From Synechococcus sp. KORDI-49 (lineage in GTDB: Bacteria > Cyanobacteriota > Cyanobacteriia > PCC-6307 > Cyanobiaceae), in NCBI RefSeq assembly GCF_000737575.1, contig NZ_CP006270.1, positions 437,163 through 501,162 on the forward strand: 64,000 nt of DNA, in the 5' to 3' direction. The position numbers and the translations under genes are program-made. The notes beneath the pieces are model-generated. The model had not been told where the DNA came from. It saw only the letters and a list, made by a program, of their open reading frames with translations, and ran no database searches. Positions 54,890 to 62,841 of the stretch are shown here, in pieces. Numbering within the stretch: the first letter of the stretch is position 1; every line of letters starts with the position of its first letter.

Positions 54890-55320
54890 ATCCCTCACGC
54901 CTCCGCATCCTGGCCGTGGGCAAGGTGCGCCGCGGCTGGATCCAGGACGGTATCGATCTCTATCGCAAACGACTGCCGGGCCTGAGCATCGTGGAATTGC
55001 GAGACAGCACTCCTGAGAAGGAATCGGAAGCGATCCGCGCCGCGCGGCGGCCTGATGAGCGACTGGTGGTGCTGATGGAGCAGGGAGAGACGCTTGCCTC
55101 GATTCCCTTCGCCCGCAAGCTGGAGCAGATCAGCAGTGAACGGATCGCCTTTGTGATCGGTGGAGCCGATGGCCTCACCGATGACCTCAAGTCAGAAGCC
55201 CACTGGCGACTGAGCCTGTCGCCGATGACCTTCCCCCATGAGCTGGCCCGTCTGATGCTGGTCGAGCAGTTGTTCCGTGCCCAGGCGATCCTGCAGGGAA
55301 GCCCCTATCACCGAGCCTGA
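54886..55320 (+). CDS. rlmH: 23S rRNA (pseudouridine1915-N3)-methyltransferase
   Basis: RlmH is a SPOUT methyltransferase acting on 23S rRNA helix 69. The 144-aa protein begins [19 protein letters not shown] and has the SPOUT knot motifs FVIGGADGL and [20 protein letters not shown]. Start is TTG at 54886, overlapping the previous stop by 4 nt; this gives the usual family start. Downstream, the oxygenase begins 4 nt after the stop. Confidence 0.95.
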   Translation: MNPSRLRILAVGKVRRGWIQDGIDLYRKRLPGLSIVELRDSTPEKESEAIRAARRPDERLVVLMEQGETLASIPFARKLEQISSERIAFVIGGADGLTDDLKSEAHWRLSLSPMTFPHELARLMLVEQLFRAQAILQGSPYHRA

Positions 55321-55324
55321 ACCG

Positions 55325-55909
55325 ATGCTGCACGTGGTCGACAACCTGATCCCGAACGAGGAGATTCCGGCACTGCGCCACCTCTGCGACCTTCACGGCG
55401 ACCTGAAACAAGCCAGTGAAGGGCGGAACCTGTTCAGCTGGATTCCGGCCGACGCGTCAGACCGGTCGGCACGCTCGCTCCACACGCCCGATCAGCAGTC
55501 CCTGGTGGAGCATTACATCCGGAAGAGACTGGGGCCGCTGCTCGACCGTTTCACCCCACAGGCCGCTGGTTACGAATGGTGGTGCAACACCAACAACGAC
55601 CTGGACTGGCACATTGACAAGCACGAAGCGACGGCCGGGCGAGACGGGCGCTATGACCTGCCGTTGCTGTCCACGGTCTTCTATCCCCACGTCAGCTGTG
55701 CAGGCGGCGAATTGCTCATCGCCGACAACGCGCCTGTGCAGCAGAACAGCCCCATCGCCTCCCCCGACTTCCGCTCGGTGATCTCCGTGCCACCTGTGGT
55801 GAATCGCGTTGTGCTGTTCTCTGCCGGCGTGCTGCATCGGATCAACCCATTCGAAGGGGAGCGCTACTCCGTTGCCGTGAATGTCTGGGGGCACCCACTG
55901 ATGGAGTGA
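55325..55909 (+). CDS. 2-oxoglutarate/Fe(II)-dependent oxygenase
   Basis: A 194-aa cupin-fold dioxygenase of the prolyl-4-hydroxylase-like class. Iron ligands are H96 and D98 in DWHIDKHE and H171 in GVLHRINPFEGER, with R180 for the 2-oxoglutarate carboxylate. VFYPHVSCAGGELLI is the typical jelly-roll core. Substrate unknown (peptide or free amino acid). Start at ATG 55325, 4 nt after rlmH; a longer frame lies in rlmH. Confidence 0.87.
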   Translation: MLHVVDNLIPNEEIPALRHLCDLHGDLKQASEGRNLFSWIPADASDRSARSLHTPDQQSLVEHYIRKRLGPLLDRFTPQAAGYEWWCNTNNDLDWHIDKHEATAGRDGRYDLPLLSTVFYPHVSCAGGELLIADNAPVQQNSPIASPDFRSVISVPPVVNRVVLFSAGVLHRINPFEGERYSVAVNVWGHPLME

Positions 55910-55934
55910 GGCGCATCAGATGATGCCGAAAGCA

Positions 55935-56159
55935 TCAGGCACTTCTCGCCATCAGATGAGTCTGATGAATCAACTGACGGGCATACAAGCGACCGGCACG
56001 ATGAGCATCAGCCAGAGATCGATAGTTACCGACAAAGTCATAATCAGAGCCATTACTTGTTGCGGCAACCGCATAAAGACCGGTTGAAATCTTCCTGACC
56101 GTCCAGCTCAGGTGACAGGCTGGAGCTTGTGCACGGGACTTCACGACCACCCTCGACAT
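55935..56159 (-). CDS. Hypothetical protein, 74 aa
   Basis: From ATG 56159 the frame reads MSRVVVKSRAQAPACHLSW, then ISTGLYAVAATSNGSDYDFV and a helical end (YRSLADAHRAGRLYARQLI). No family recognised. It ends in a less GC-rich stretch and its stop is next to a small inverted repeat (TGATGC / GCATCA, 55921-55937). It is convergent with the oxygenase. An upstream ATG at 56183 would add eight residues. Confidence 0.55.
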   Translation of the reverse strand: MSRVVVKSRAQAPACHLSWTVRKISTGLYAVAATSNGSDYDFVGNYRSLADAHRAGRLYARQLIHQTHLMARSA

Positions 56160-56183
56160 CGAATCCCAGCAAGCTAGGGGCAA

Positions 56184-56377
56184 TCACGAATCACGACTGC
56201 AACCCTTATTAGTTCGCAAATAAGTATTTACAGACAGGCGCAATGAGCGCCGCAACAGAATCTCTCCCCTGGCAACGCTAGGCAATCTCTCCTAGGTACT
56301 TCGCCACACTTCACAGATGACTTTTGAAATTTCATTACCGGTGATAAATCACATCATCACGGCAAATCAACAGCATC
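56184..56377. other. AT-richer intergenic stretch
   Basis: About 190 nt with clearly lower GC than the rest of the window (for example TTATTAGTTCGCAAATAAG). It contains repeated CTAGG words (56279-56296) and a TTGAAA hexamer at 56324-56329 followed by ATAAAT at 56344-56349, a possible but poorly spaced promoter for the next peptide. No gene is seen in it. Confidence 0.5.
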
Positions 56378-56545
56378 ATGGCTGAACCCAATGGCAGCTC
56401 CGGCACCGCACCCCTCAGCGAACGCTGGGCAGCGGTCGACGACTACTTCGTCTGCATCACCGAGTGCAGCCTGGATGACGGCACCTGCGTCACGCGCTGC
56501 ATGGAAACCCACCTGAAGCAGGACGGAGCCAGCGGCGCCTCGTGA
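56378..56545 (+). CDS. 55-aa twin-CX3C peptide
   Basis: From the ATG at 56378 the frame encodes 55 residues: a Gly/Ser/Pro-rich start, then LSERWAAVDDYFVCITECSL and DDGTCVTRCMETHLKQDG. The four cysteines are C26, C30, C37 and C41, that is CX3C-X6-CX3C on two predicted helices, the layout of a helical hairpin closed by two disulfides or binding a metal. There is no signal peptide. No family is recognised, though I recall similar peptides in marine Synechococcus. Confidence 0.7.
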   Translation: MAEPNGSSGTAPLSERWAAVDDYFVCITECSLDDGTCVTRCMETHLKQDGASGAS

Positions 56546-56549
56546 CGAC

Positions 56550-56568
56550 GCTAATGAGAATCACTTGC
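56550..56568 (+). promoter_or_regulatory. Fur-box-like site
   Basis: The 19 bases matching GATAATGATAATCATTATC agree at 14 positions, including the AATGA core and AATCA. A related inverted half, ATTCTCA, occurs at 56602-56608 and mirrors TGAGAAT at 56556-56562. No recognisable iron gene follows. Confidence 0.3.
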
Positions 56569-56694
56569 AATTTTCTCCGGACTCGGATTGAATTGCGAAA
56601 CATTCTCAGCAAGCGCCCATGATCCGCGTCTTCGGGCATCGCGACACCCTGCTCGCCTCGCTCGTCGCCCACTGGGCGAACGAGCGCCTTGGCA

Positions 56695-57084
56695 TCACCA
56701 GAGCTGCGTCAGGCTCACCGGCTGGAATTTCTCCACGGCGATGGTCCAGGCCCGCGGGCTCATCCCCTGCAGGCCCTTCCTGAACGCCTCCGCGTCGCCA
56801 CTGTTCAGCCAGGCCGCCTTGAGCACCGGCAGATCCTCCGGCAGCCGCTCCATCGGCAGCTCCACCAGCAGCAGACTCTCCGCCGCCGCCGCCCGCTTCA
56901 GCAGCCCCTCGTCGCTGCGCTGCCAGACCCGCAGCAGCAGCTCAAGCACCAGGGCCCGCCCCAGTTCGTCCGGCGCCTCCCCCTCCGCCGCCACCTCTTT
57001 CTGGGATCGTCCGGCCAGCGGCAACGCTCGCCGCCCTTCCTGCTCGATCAGGGCCAGCGCCACGAGGTAAGGAGTGTCGGCCAC
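56695..57084 (-). CDS. Unknown 129-aa protein divergent from umuD, possibly SOS-regulated
   Basis: The frame starts at ATG 57084 (MADTPYLVALALIEQEGRRAL) and encodes a helical, Leu/Ala/Glu-rich soluble protein ending VEKFQPVSLTQLW. No motif or family is recognised. Its start is 43 nt from the perfect LexA-type palindrome at 57128-57141, which also serves umuD on the other strand, so joint SOS control is plausible. The strongly helical, charged character argues for a true protein. Confidence 0.68.
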   Translation of the reverse strand: MADTPYLVALALIEQEGRRALPLAGRSQKEVAAEGEAPDELGRALVLELLLRVWQRSDEGLLKRAAAAESLLLVELPMERLPEDLPVLKAAWLNSGDAEAFRKGLQGMSPRAWTIAVEKFQPVSLTQLW

Positions 57085-57127
57085 GGATCATGCGCGAAAC
57101 CACACCATCCTCCCCGCGAGCCAGTTC

Positions 57128-57141
57128 AGTACACCTGTACT
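57128..57141 (+). promoter_or_regulatory. LexA operator (SOS box) between umuD and the divergent gene
   Basis: A perfect palindrome AGTACACCTGTACT, matching the cyanobacterial LexA consensus of the AGTACN4GTACT/T type. It ends 24 nt before the umuD GTG and lies 43 nt before the divergent ATG. The overlapping TACTAT could be the umuD -10 element. Confidence 0.82.
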
Positions 57142-57165
57142 ATCAAGCAGGTCGCGTCGTCCGCT

Positions 57166-57597
57166 GTGGAGTTCCACCAACCTCCGCTTCCCCTGCAGCC
57201 CAGGCGGGCGCGACTGAGTCTGCCGCTGGCCGGCGAGCGGGTGGCGGCCGGCTTCCCCTCCCCGGCCGACGACTACGTGGAGGTGGGAATTGACCTCAAT
57301 GAGCAGCTGATCCGCCACCCCACCAGCACCTTTTTCCTGCGGGTCAGCGGCGAGTCGATGACGGGCGCCGGCATTCACGACGGTGATCTGCTGGTGGTGG
57401 ATCGCAGCCTCGACCCTCGCCCGGGCCGGGTGGTCGTCGCCGTGCTGGACGGTGCATTCACCCTCAAACGACTGGTGCGCCACCGCGGTCGCCTGCGACT
57501 CGAGGCAGCCCATCCGAACTATCCGCCCCTGGAACTGCACCGCTGCGGCGAGGTGCAGATCTGGGGTGTGGCGGTTCACGTGATCCATCCGCTCTGA
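57166..57597 (+). CDS. umuD: UmuD-like S24 peptidase, DNA polymerase V accessory subunit
   Basis: UmuD self-cleaves on the RecA filament to UmuD' and joins UmuC in polymerase V. The 143-aa protein has a candidate cleavage bond A28-G29 in RVAAGFPSPADDY, catalytic S64 in SGESMTG and K101 in FTLKRL, the S24 Ser-Lys dyad. I start at GTG 57166, just after the SOS box; the longer frame runs antisense through the neighbour gene. No Shine-Dalgarno is visible, so a short or leaderless message is possible. umuC follows after 8 nt. Confidence 0.92.
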   Translation: MEFHQPPLPLQPRRARLSLPLAGERVAAGFPSPADDYVEVGIDLNEQLIRHPTSTFFLRVSGESMTGAGIHDGDLLVVDRSLDPRPGRVVVAVLDGAFTLKRLVRHRGRLRLEAAHPNYPPLELHRCGEVQIWGVAVHVIHPL

Positions 57598-57605
57598 ACC
57601 ACGCC

Positions 57606-58883
57606 ATGCCCTCGGCCACCGCCCTGATCGACGGCAACAACTTCTATGCCTCCTGCGAGCAGAGCCTTGATCCCGCCCTGATCGGTCGACCGGTGGTGGT
57701 GCTCTCCAACAATGACGGCTGCATCGTGGCCCGCAGCGCCGAGGCCCGCGCCCTCGGCATCGCCATGGGCACGCCGTACTTCAAGGCGCGCACGGAGCTG
57801 GCACGCCAGAACGTGGTGGTGCGCAGCTCCAACTACGCCCTCTACGCCGATATGAGCCAGCGGATGATGAGCCTGCTGGAAACCCATTGCGAAGAGCTGG
57901 AGATCTACTCGATCGATGAGGCCTTCGCACGGCTGAGTCGTCCCCGCAGCGGCGATCTGCAGCACTGGGCCCGCCGGCTTCGCGCCCGTGTTCGACAGGA
58001 TCTGGGGCTGCCGATCGCCATCGGTGTGGGAGCCAGCAAAGGGCAGGCGAAGCTGGCCAACCGTCTGGCCAAGCAGGTGCCGGCCCATGCCGGCGTCTTC
58101 GATCTGGGTCGCTGCGATGACGCCGACAACTGGCTGGAAACGGTTGCGATCGAGGATGTCTGGGGCATCGGTCGCAAGCTGGCCCGTTGGTGCCGGCTGC
58201 GGGGCATCACCAATGCCCGGCAGCTGCGAGACATGCCCAGTGGAGAACTGCGGGCGAAATGCGGTGTGGTGGGGCTGCGACTGCAACGGGAGCTGCGTGG
58301 CCATGCCTGTCTGCCTCTGGATCTGGCACCCGCACCGAAACAGGAAACCTGCGTCAGCCGCAGCTTCAGCCGCCCGATCACCAGCCTCGAAGAACTCCGC
58401 CAGGCCGTGGCCACCTACGTGGTGCGCGCAGCGGAGAAACTGCGCAGGCAACGCCAGCGGGCCGCCGCCCTCACGGTCTATACCCGCACCAGCCCCTTCA
58501 TCCCGGCGTTCTACAGCCAGGCCGCCAGCACCCGGCTGGATCTGCCCAGCAACGACACCGCGGTGCTGCTCGAGGCGACATTACCGCTGGTGGATCGCAT
58601 CTTCCGGCCGCACCGGCAACTGGCCAAGGCCGGTGTGCTGATGCAGCACCTGCAGGGCACCGACACGCTGCAGTCCCATCTGATGGTGCCGATGAGCGCG
58701 GAGCAGCAAGGGAAGCGGGAGTGCCTGATGCAGACGATCGATCGGCTCAATCAGCGCTACGGCCGCGGCACGGTGCACTGGGCGGCCTGTGGCCTGCAGC
58801 CGGGCTGGATGATGCGCCGGGAACGCCTCAGCCGGGCCGCCACCACCCGGTTGAGCGATCTGCCGACCATTCATGCCCGTTGA
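57606..58883 (+). CDS. umuC: UmuC, Y-family DNA polymerase V catalytic subunit
   Basis: Error-prone translesion polymerase of the SOS response. The 425-aa protein has the catalytic acids D9 in LIDGNNFYASCE and D104-E105 in YSIDEAFARL, the helix-hairpin-helix DVWGIGRKLARW, and the C-terminal DUF4113-like end typical of UmuC (YGRGTVHWAACGLQPGW). Length is normal. It is in one unit with umuD under the SOS box. A convergent pair of small genes ends 44 nt away. Confidence 0.95.
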   Translation: MPSATALIDGNNFYASCEQSLDPALIGRPVVVLSNNDGCIVARSAEARALGIAMGTPYFKARTELARQNVVVRSSNYALYADMSQRMMSLLETHCEELEIYSIDEAFARLSRPRSGDLQHWARRLRARVRQDLGLPIAIGVGASKGQAKLANRLAKQVPAHAGVFDLGRCDDADNWLETVAIEDVWGIGRKLARWCRLRGITNARQLRDMPSGELRAKCGVVGLRLQRELRGHACLPLDLAPAPKQETCVSRSFSRPITSLEELRQAVATYVVRAAEKLRRQRQRAAALTVYTRTSPFIPAFYSQAASTRLDLPSNDTAVLLEATLPLVDRIFRPHRQLAKAGVLMQHLQGTDTLQSHLMVPMSAEQQGKRECLMQTIDRLNQRYGRGTVHWAACGLQPGWMMRRERLSRAATTRLSDLPTIHAR

Positions 58884-58927
58884 CGACGCATGAAGCGGAG
58901 CCTCACCGATCCGCCGGCGCACATCCT

Positions 58928-59224
58928 CTAGGTCTGCTGCAGCAGCTGTACCGCCTGCTCACGCCTGCTGAGCAGCAGCACCATGCGCTCGCCATGAGCA
59001 TTCAGACCGATCTGCTCGCGGACGAGGTCCGTGCTGGCCAGAGCCAGCCCGCAGGTCTCGATGAACAGAACCGGCAAGGTGCCGTGATGGCCGCGCATGC
59101 CCTGCAGATCCAGAGCCTGACGAACCGCCCGCTGAGCCCGATCGGTGCCGAGCCGCTCCACCAGGGACGGCCAGAGGTGGTTGACGGGCTGCAGGGCCGC
59201 AAAATCCAGCTGAGCATCAGGCAT
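58928..59224 (-). CDS. Small unknown protein, distal gene of the acr3 cluster
   Basis: A 98-aa frame beginning MPDAQLDFAALQPVNHLWPS with a mixed helix/strand pattern (LPVLFIETCGLALAS) and two helices at the end. No family recognised. Its start overlaps the stop of the 85-aa gene at 59224, so the two are coupled. Position behind an arsenite pump suggests a stress link, but nothing in the sequence shows it. Confidence 0.6.
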   Translation of the reverse strand: MPDAQLDFAALQPVNHLWPSLVERLGTDRAQRAVRQALDLQGMRGHHGTLPVLFIETCGLALASTDLVREQIGLNAHGERMVLLLSRREQAVQLLQQT

Positions 59225-59481
59225 CAGGACGGCAGCAGGGCGATCGCCTCCATGATCATCTGCGGTGTCACGGCGATCCTCTCCAGCGGATCAGCGTTGT
59301 CCAGATAGGCGTCGAAGGAGGCGAAACGCTCGATCACGGGGTCGGCCCCCTCGGCAGCACAGGCCTCGACCCAGTCGCCGTCCTCCGGTTTCACAACCGC
59401 ATAGGCCTGCAGGGTCTCCTCCAGATCACCGCCGTCCCCGACCCCCTCGCCGTGCCAGATCGCTTCGAAGAATTCAGACAT
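59224..59481 (-). CDS. Small acidic unknown protein directly after acr3
   Basis: An 85-aa very acidic protein (MSEFFEAIWHGEGVGDGGDL at the start, then KPEDGDWVEACAAEGADP). One cysteine, no membrane segment. The ATG at 59481 lies one base after the acr3 stop, so co-transcription with the pump is very likely. Function unknown. Confidence 0.65.
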   Translation of the reverse strand: MSEFFEAIWHGEGVGDGGDLEETLQAYAVVKPEDGDWVEACAAEGADPVIERFASFDAYLDNADPLERIAVTPQMIMEAIALLPS

Positions 59482-59482
59482 C

Positions 59483-60493
59483 TCAGGCGGGGAAGAGCTG
59501 TTGGTTCCGGTTGGCGATCGCCACCAGCGACAGCATCACCGGCACCTCCACCAGCACGCCCACCACGGTGGCGAGAGCGGCGCCGGAATTCAACCCGAAC
59601 AGGCTGATGGCAACCGCCACCGCCAGCTCGAAGAAATTGGAGGCGCCGATCATGGCGCCAGGGGCAGCAATGGTGCGCGGCTGGCCCCAGACCCGCATCC
59701 ACTGAGCCGCGATCCAGAAGATCAGATAGGTCTGGAGAATCAGTGGAATGGCAATCAGCACGATCGCCAGTGGATTGGAAAGGATCGCCTGGGCCTGCAC
59801 CATGAACAGCAGCAGCACCGTGGCGATCAGAGACGTGATCGCCAGCGGCTTGAGCTGTGCCTCCAGCCGCTCGATCCGGCCGGGAGAGTGGAGGAACACC
59901 CGCGTCAGCCAGCCCGCCGCGAGGGGCACCACCACGAACAGACCAACCGCGGTGATCATCGTGTCCCACGGCACCAGCACATCGCTCACCCCGAGCAGAA
60001 GCGCCGCGATCGGGGCGAAGGCGAACACCATGATCAGGTCGTTCACCGCCACCTGCACCAGGGTGTAATTGGGATCGCCATCACTGAGGCGGCTCCACAC
60101 GAACACCATGGCCGTGCAGGGAGCCACCCCCAGCAGAATCATCCCGGCCACGTACTCCTGGCCCATCGCTTCCGGGATCCAGGCAGCGAACAGGCCGCGG
60201 ATGAACAACCAGGCCAAAGCCGTCATCGTGAGCGGCTTGATCAACCAGTTCACCGCCACGGTGATCAGCAGTCCGCGCGGTTGCTGACGGATGCCGCCGA
60301 TGGCGGAAAAATCAACCGCCAGCATCATCGGGAAAATCATCCCCCAGATGAGAATGGCGATGGGAAGGTTGATGCGAGCCACTTCCAGCGAGGCGATCCA
60401 GGCCGCCAGATCGGGCAGCAAGCCGCCGAGGACGACTCCCGCCACGATCGCCAGACCGATCCAGAGGGAGAGATAACGCTCGAAGATTCCCAT
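59483..60493 (-). CDS. acr3: ACR3 family arsenite efflux permease
   Basis: ACR3 exports arsenite (and antimonite in some members) across the plasma membrane. The 336-aa protein has about ten helices, the essential cysteine C126 in [15 protein letters not shown] and the conserved glutamate E316 in [10 protein letters not shown]. Also present are the family motifs [10 protein letters not shown] and [19 protein letters not shown]. No arsR or arsC is in the window. Two small unknown genes follow directly. Confidence 0.95.
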   Translation of the reverse strand: MGIFERYLSLWIGLAIVAGVVLGGLLPDLAAWIASLEVARINLPIAILIWGMIFPMMLAVDFSAIGGIRQQPRGLLITVAVNWLIKPLTMTALAWLFIRGLFAAWIPEAMGQEYVAGMILLGVAPCTAMVFVWSRLSDGDPNYTLVQVAVNDLIMVFAFAPIAALLLGVSDVLVPWDTMITAVGLFVVVPLAAGWLTRVFLHSPGRIERLEAQLKPLAITSLIATVLLLFMVQAQAILSNPLAIVLIAIPLILQTYLIFWIAAQWMRVWGQPRTIAAPGAMIGASNFFELAVAVAISLFGLNSGAALATVVGVLVEVPVMLSLVAIANRNQQLFPA

Positions 60494-60576
60494 CAGGTGA
60501 TCACCGGAGTGGTGCAGAGATCGACATCACTCACGGCATCCAAGCTCCTGCTGTGGAACAGAACAAAGGCGAAGGT

Positions 60577-60591
60577 ATCAAGACGCTCGAT
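60577..60591 (-). promoter_or_regulatory. Candidate ArsR-type operator upstream of acr3
   Basis: The spacer has an inverted repeat ATCAAGACGCTCGAT (half-sites ATCAAG and CTCGAT, one mismatch), resembling the ATCAA-N-TTGAT sites of ArsR/SmtB repressors. It is 84 nt upstream of the acr3 start. Evidence is weak. Confidence 0.25.
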
Positions 60592-60631
60592 CACCGACTG
60601 ACCCCAGAGGTGTTCTCATGCAGCTTGTGGG

Positions 60632-62680
60632 TCAGGCGGAGAGAGGCTCCTGATCGCCGTAGCCGCTGCATCGCTGCTGATCGAGATGAAGGATGTGCTT
60701 CCGTTCGCTGTAGTACAGCTCCTGATAACGGAGAGCATCGCGATTGAGCTCGTCGAAGAGATCCTGAATGCACTGCTCCATATCCACCGGCTCCTCCGCT
60801 GGCTGATGCTCGATCAGCGTGGCGATGCAGGCCTCGAGCGTCTGCAGTCGCTGCCCGCCCCAGGCCTCCAGAAGATGCCGGCAGCGTTTGAGACTTTTCT
60901 GCCGTTCCAGCAGCGCGGTCGTCCCCCTCAGCTGGACGAGAGGCTCAGCAAGGGAGACCCGATCCAGTTCTCCAGGCTCCAGCAGGGGCGTCAGCCGTGA
61001 CACCAGAGCACTGTTCTCGAGCAGAAGCTGATCGGTGAGCAGCCTGGGAAGATCCAGGTCCGCCAGCTGATCCCCGGTGTCCTCGGCACGGCTGATCAAC
61101 TCGAGCCTGCCGACGCCGAGATTGGTTTCCTCCAGTTCCGTGATCGCAGCCCAGAGCAGCCGGTGCGGCTGCAAGGCGAAGTCCTCCAGTTCACGCTGAC
61201 GAAGCTGCTGACGAACCTCAGCGCGATGGCGCGGGCAGTGGAGATACAGCCGCAGAAGGTCGGCCTCGCAGCGTTCCCGCTGACTGGCCTCCCCAGGCTG
61301 TTCGTGACGACTGGCACGTCCGTGCCAGCGCTGTCCCTTCACCTGCTGACGCAGATCCTCCTCCAGCTGCAGCGCGAGGCGCCCCTGCCCGCCGCTGAGC
61401 CGCTCGGCCACCCGTTGCAGGTAGTGGGTCCGCACAGCCGACTGCGGCAATTTGCCGAGCAGAGCCACCAACTCGCTGACGGACTGCTGGAACTGATCGG
61501 AGCGACTGAGATCGCGCTCCTCCAGGACCTGCTCGATTTGCCAGTCCAGCCACAGGGGGGCCTGATCCAGCAGCGCTCGGTAATCCCCGGCGCCGTGATC
61601 CTTCAGGAACTCGTCAGGGTCCTTGCCCGACGGAAGGTGCAGGACCCGCAATTCCAGCTGACCCTGCATGGCCAGCTGCTCGACCTCGCCGATCGCACGA
61701 TTCGCCGCCCGGATTCCGGCCCGATCGGCATCGAAATTCAGCACGATCCGCTTGCTGTCGCTGACGCGGCAGAGCTGCGTGATCTGCTGGCTGCTCAGGG
61801 CCGTTCCCAGAGCGGCCACCGCGTTGTTGACCCCGGCGGAATGCAGGGCGATCACATCGAAATAGCCCTCCACCACCACAGCGCGGTCATCCCTGCGGAT
61901 GGCGTTGGCCGCCTTGTCCAAACCGAACAGGTGCTTGCCTTTCTCGAACAGCTCCGTCTCCGGAGAGTTCAGATACTTCGGTTCACTGCCGTCCAGGCTG
62001 CGACCACCGAATCCGATCACCCGACCCTGACGGTCATGGATCGGCACCATCACGCGATGGCGGAATCGGTCGTAGAACCCGTTGCCACCCTTGCGGGGCA
62101 CCACGAGACCGGCCGCCTCCAGCACCTCTGGTGCCAGCCCCTCCACCTGCTGCAGATGGCTGAGCAGGCCATCCCATTGATCCGGAGCGTAGCCGAGTTG
62201 AAACGCGTCCTGCGTCGCCGCGGACAATCCCCGCTTGGTCGTGAGATACGCCAGGGCCTCCTTGCCGGCAGGGCTCTGGAGTTGCGATCGAAACCAACCA
62301 GAGGCCAGGGAAACAGCCCGCTGAAGCTTCTCGCGACGGGACAGCTGCTGACGCAGACGTTCCTGCTGAGGACCATCAACGGTCTCCACCGGCAGCTGAT
62401 ATTTGCGAGCCAGCTCCAGCACCACGTCACTGAAGCTCTGGCGCTGGAACTCCATCAGGAACTTGATGGAGTTCCCACCCGCACCGCAGGAGAAGCAGTA
62501 ATAGAACTGCTTCTGCGGCGACACGGTCATCGACGGCTTGCTGTCGTCGTGGAACGGGCAGATCCCGACGAACTCACGCCCCTTCTTCTTGAGAACAACG
62601 TGCTCTCCCACCACATCGACGATGTCAGCGCGCTCCTTGACGGCGTCGATCGTGCGGGGGTGCAGGCGTGCGTTCACCAT
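60632..62680 (-). CDS. dnaG: DNA primase
   Basis: Synthesises RNA primers for replication. The 682-aa protein has the zinc ligands C41, H44, C62 and C65 (CPFHDDSKP and YYCFSCGAGG), the RNA polymerase core with VVVPRKGGNGFYDRFRHRVM-like sequence, the TOPRIM motif VVVEGYFDVIALH and a C-terminal DnaB-interaction domain. I start at ATG 62680 because MVNARLHPRTIDAVKERADI is the family beginning; the longer frame upstream lacks similarity. The C-terminal helicase-binding part is divergent as usual. Confidence 0.96.
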   Translation of the reverse strand: MVNARLHPRTIDAVKERADIVDVVGEHVVLKKKGREFVGICPFHDDSKPSMTVSPQKQFYYCFSCGAGGNSIKFLMEFQRQSFSDVVLELARKYQLPVETVDGPQQERLRQQLSRREKLQRAVSLASGWFRSQLQSPAGKEALAYLTTKRGLSAATQDAFQLGYAPDQWDGLLSHLQQVEGLAPEVLEAAGLVVPRKGGNGFYDRFRHRVMVPIHDRQGRVIGFGGRSLDGSEPKYLNSPETELFEKGKHLFGLDKAANAIRRDDRAVVVEGYFDVIALHSAGVNNAVAALGTALSSQQITQLCRVSDSKRIVLNFDADRAGIRAANRAIGEVEQLAMQGQLELRVLHLPSGKDPDEFLKDHGAGDYRALLDQAPLWLDWQIEQVLEERDLSRSDQFQQSVSELVALLGKLPQSAVRTHYLQRVAERLSGGQGRLALQLEEDLRQQVKGQRWHGRASRHEQPGEASQRERCEADLLRLYLHCPRHRAEVRQQLRQRELEDFALQPHRLLWAAITELEETNLGVGRLELISRAEDTGDQLADLDLPRLLTDQLLLENSALVSRLTPLLEPGELDRVSLAEPLVQLRGTTALLERQKSLKRCRHLLEAWGGQRLQTLEACIATLIEHQPAEEPVDMEQCIQDLFDELNRDALRYQELYYSERKHILHLDQQRCSGYGDQEPLSA

Positions 62681-62841
62681 GGGGCCATTCTGCGAAGTCA
62701 CGCCCTGCCGTCCAGTGACGGATCCTGCAACCGCACGACAGGACAGGCGACCGGCAGGCACGTTAGGAGCAGGTTCGGCCTTGATCTCCACTCCGGAGGA
62801 GGACCTTCAGAGGACGGAACCATCAGAGTGAGCCGACCGCC

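Noticed and set aside
55921-55937. Hairpin TGATGC/GCATCA as a terminator after the oxygenase gene
   Set aside because: Only 6 bp, no T-run on either strand, and it overlaps the stop of the convergent gene.
56588-57070. 160-aa plus-strand frame in front of umuD
   Set aside because: Ser/Arg-rich composition typical of antisense frames; the minus-strand 129-aa frame is more protein-like.
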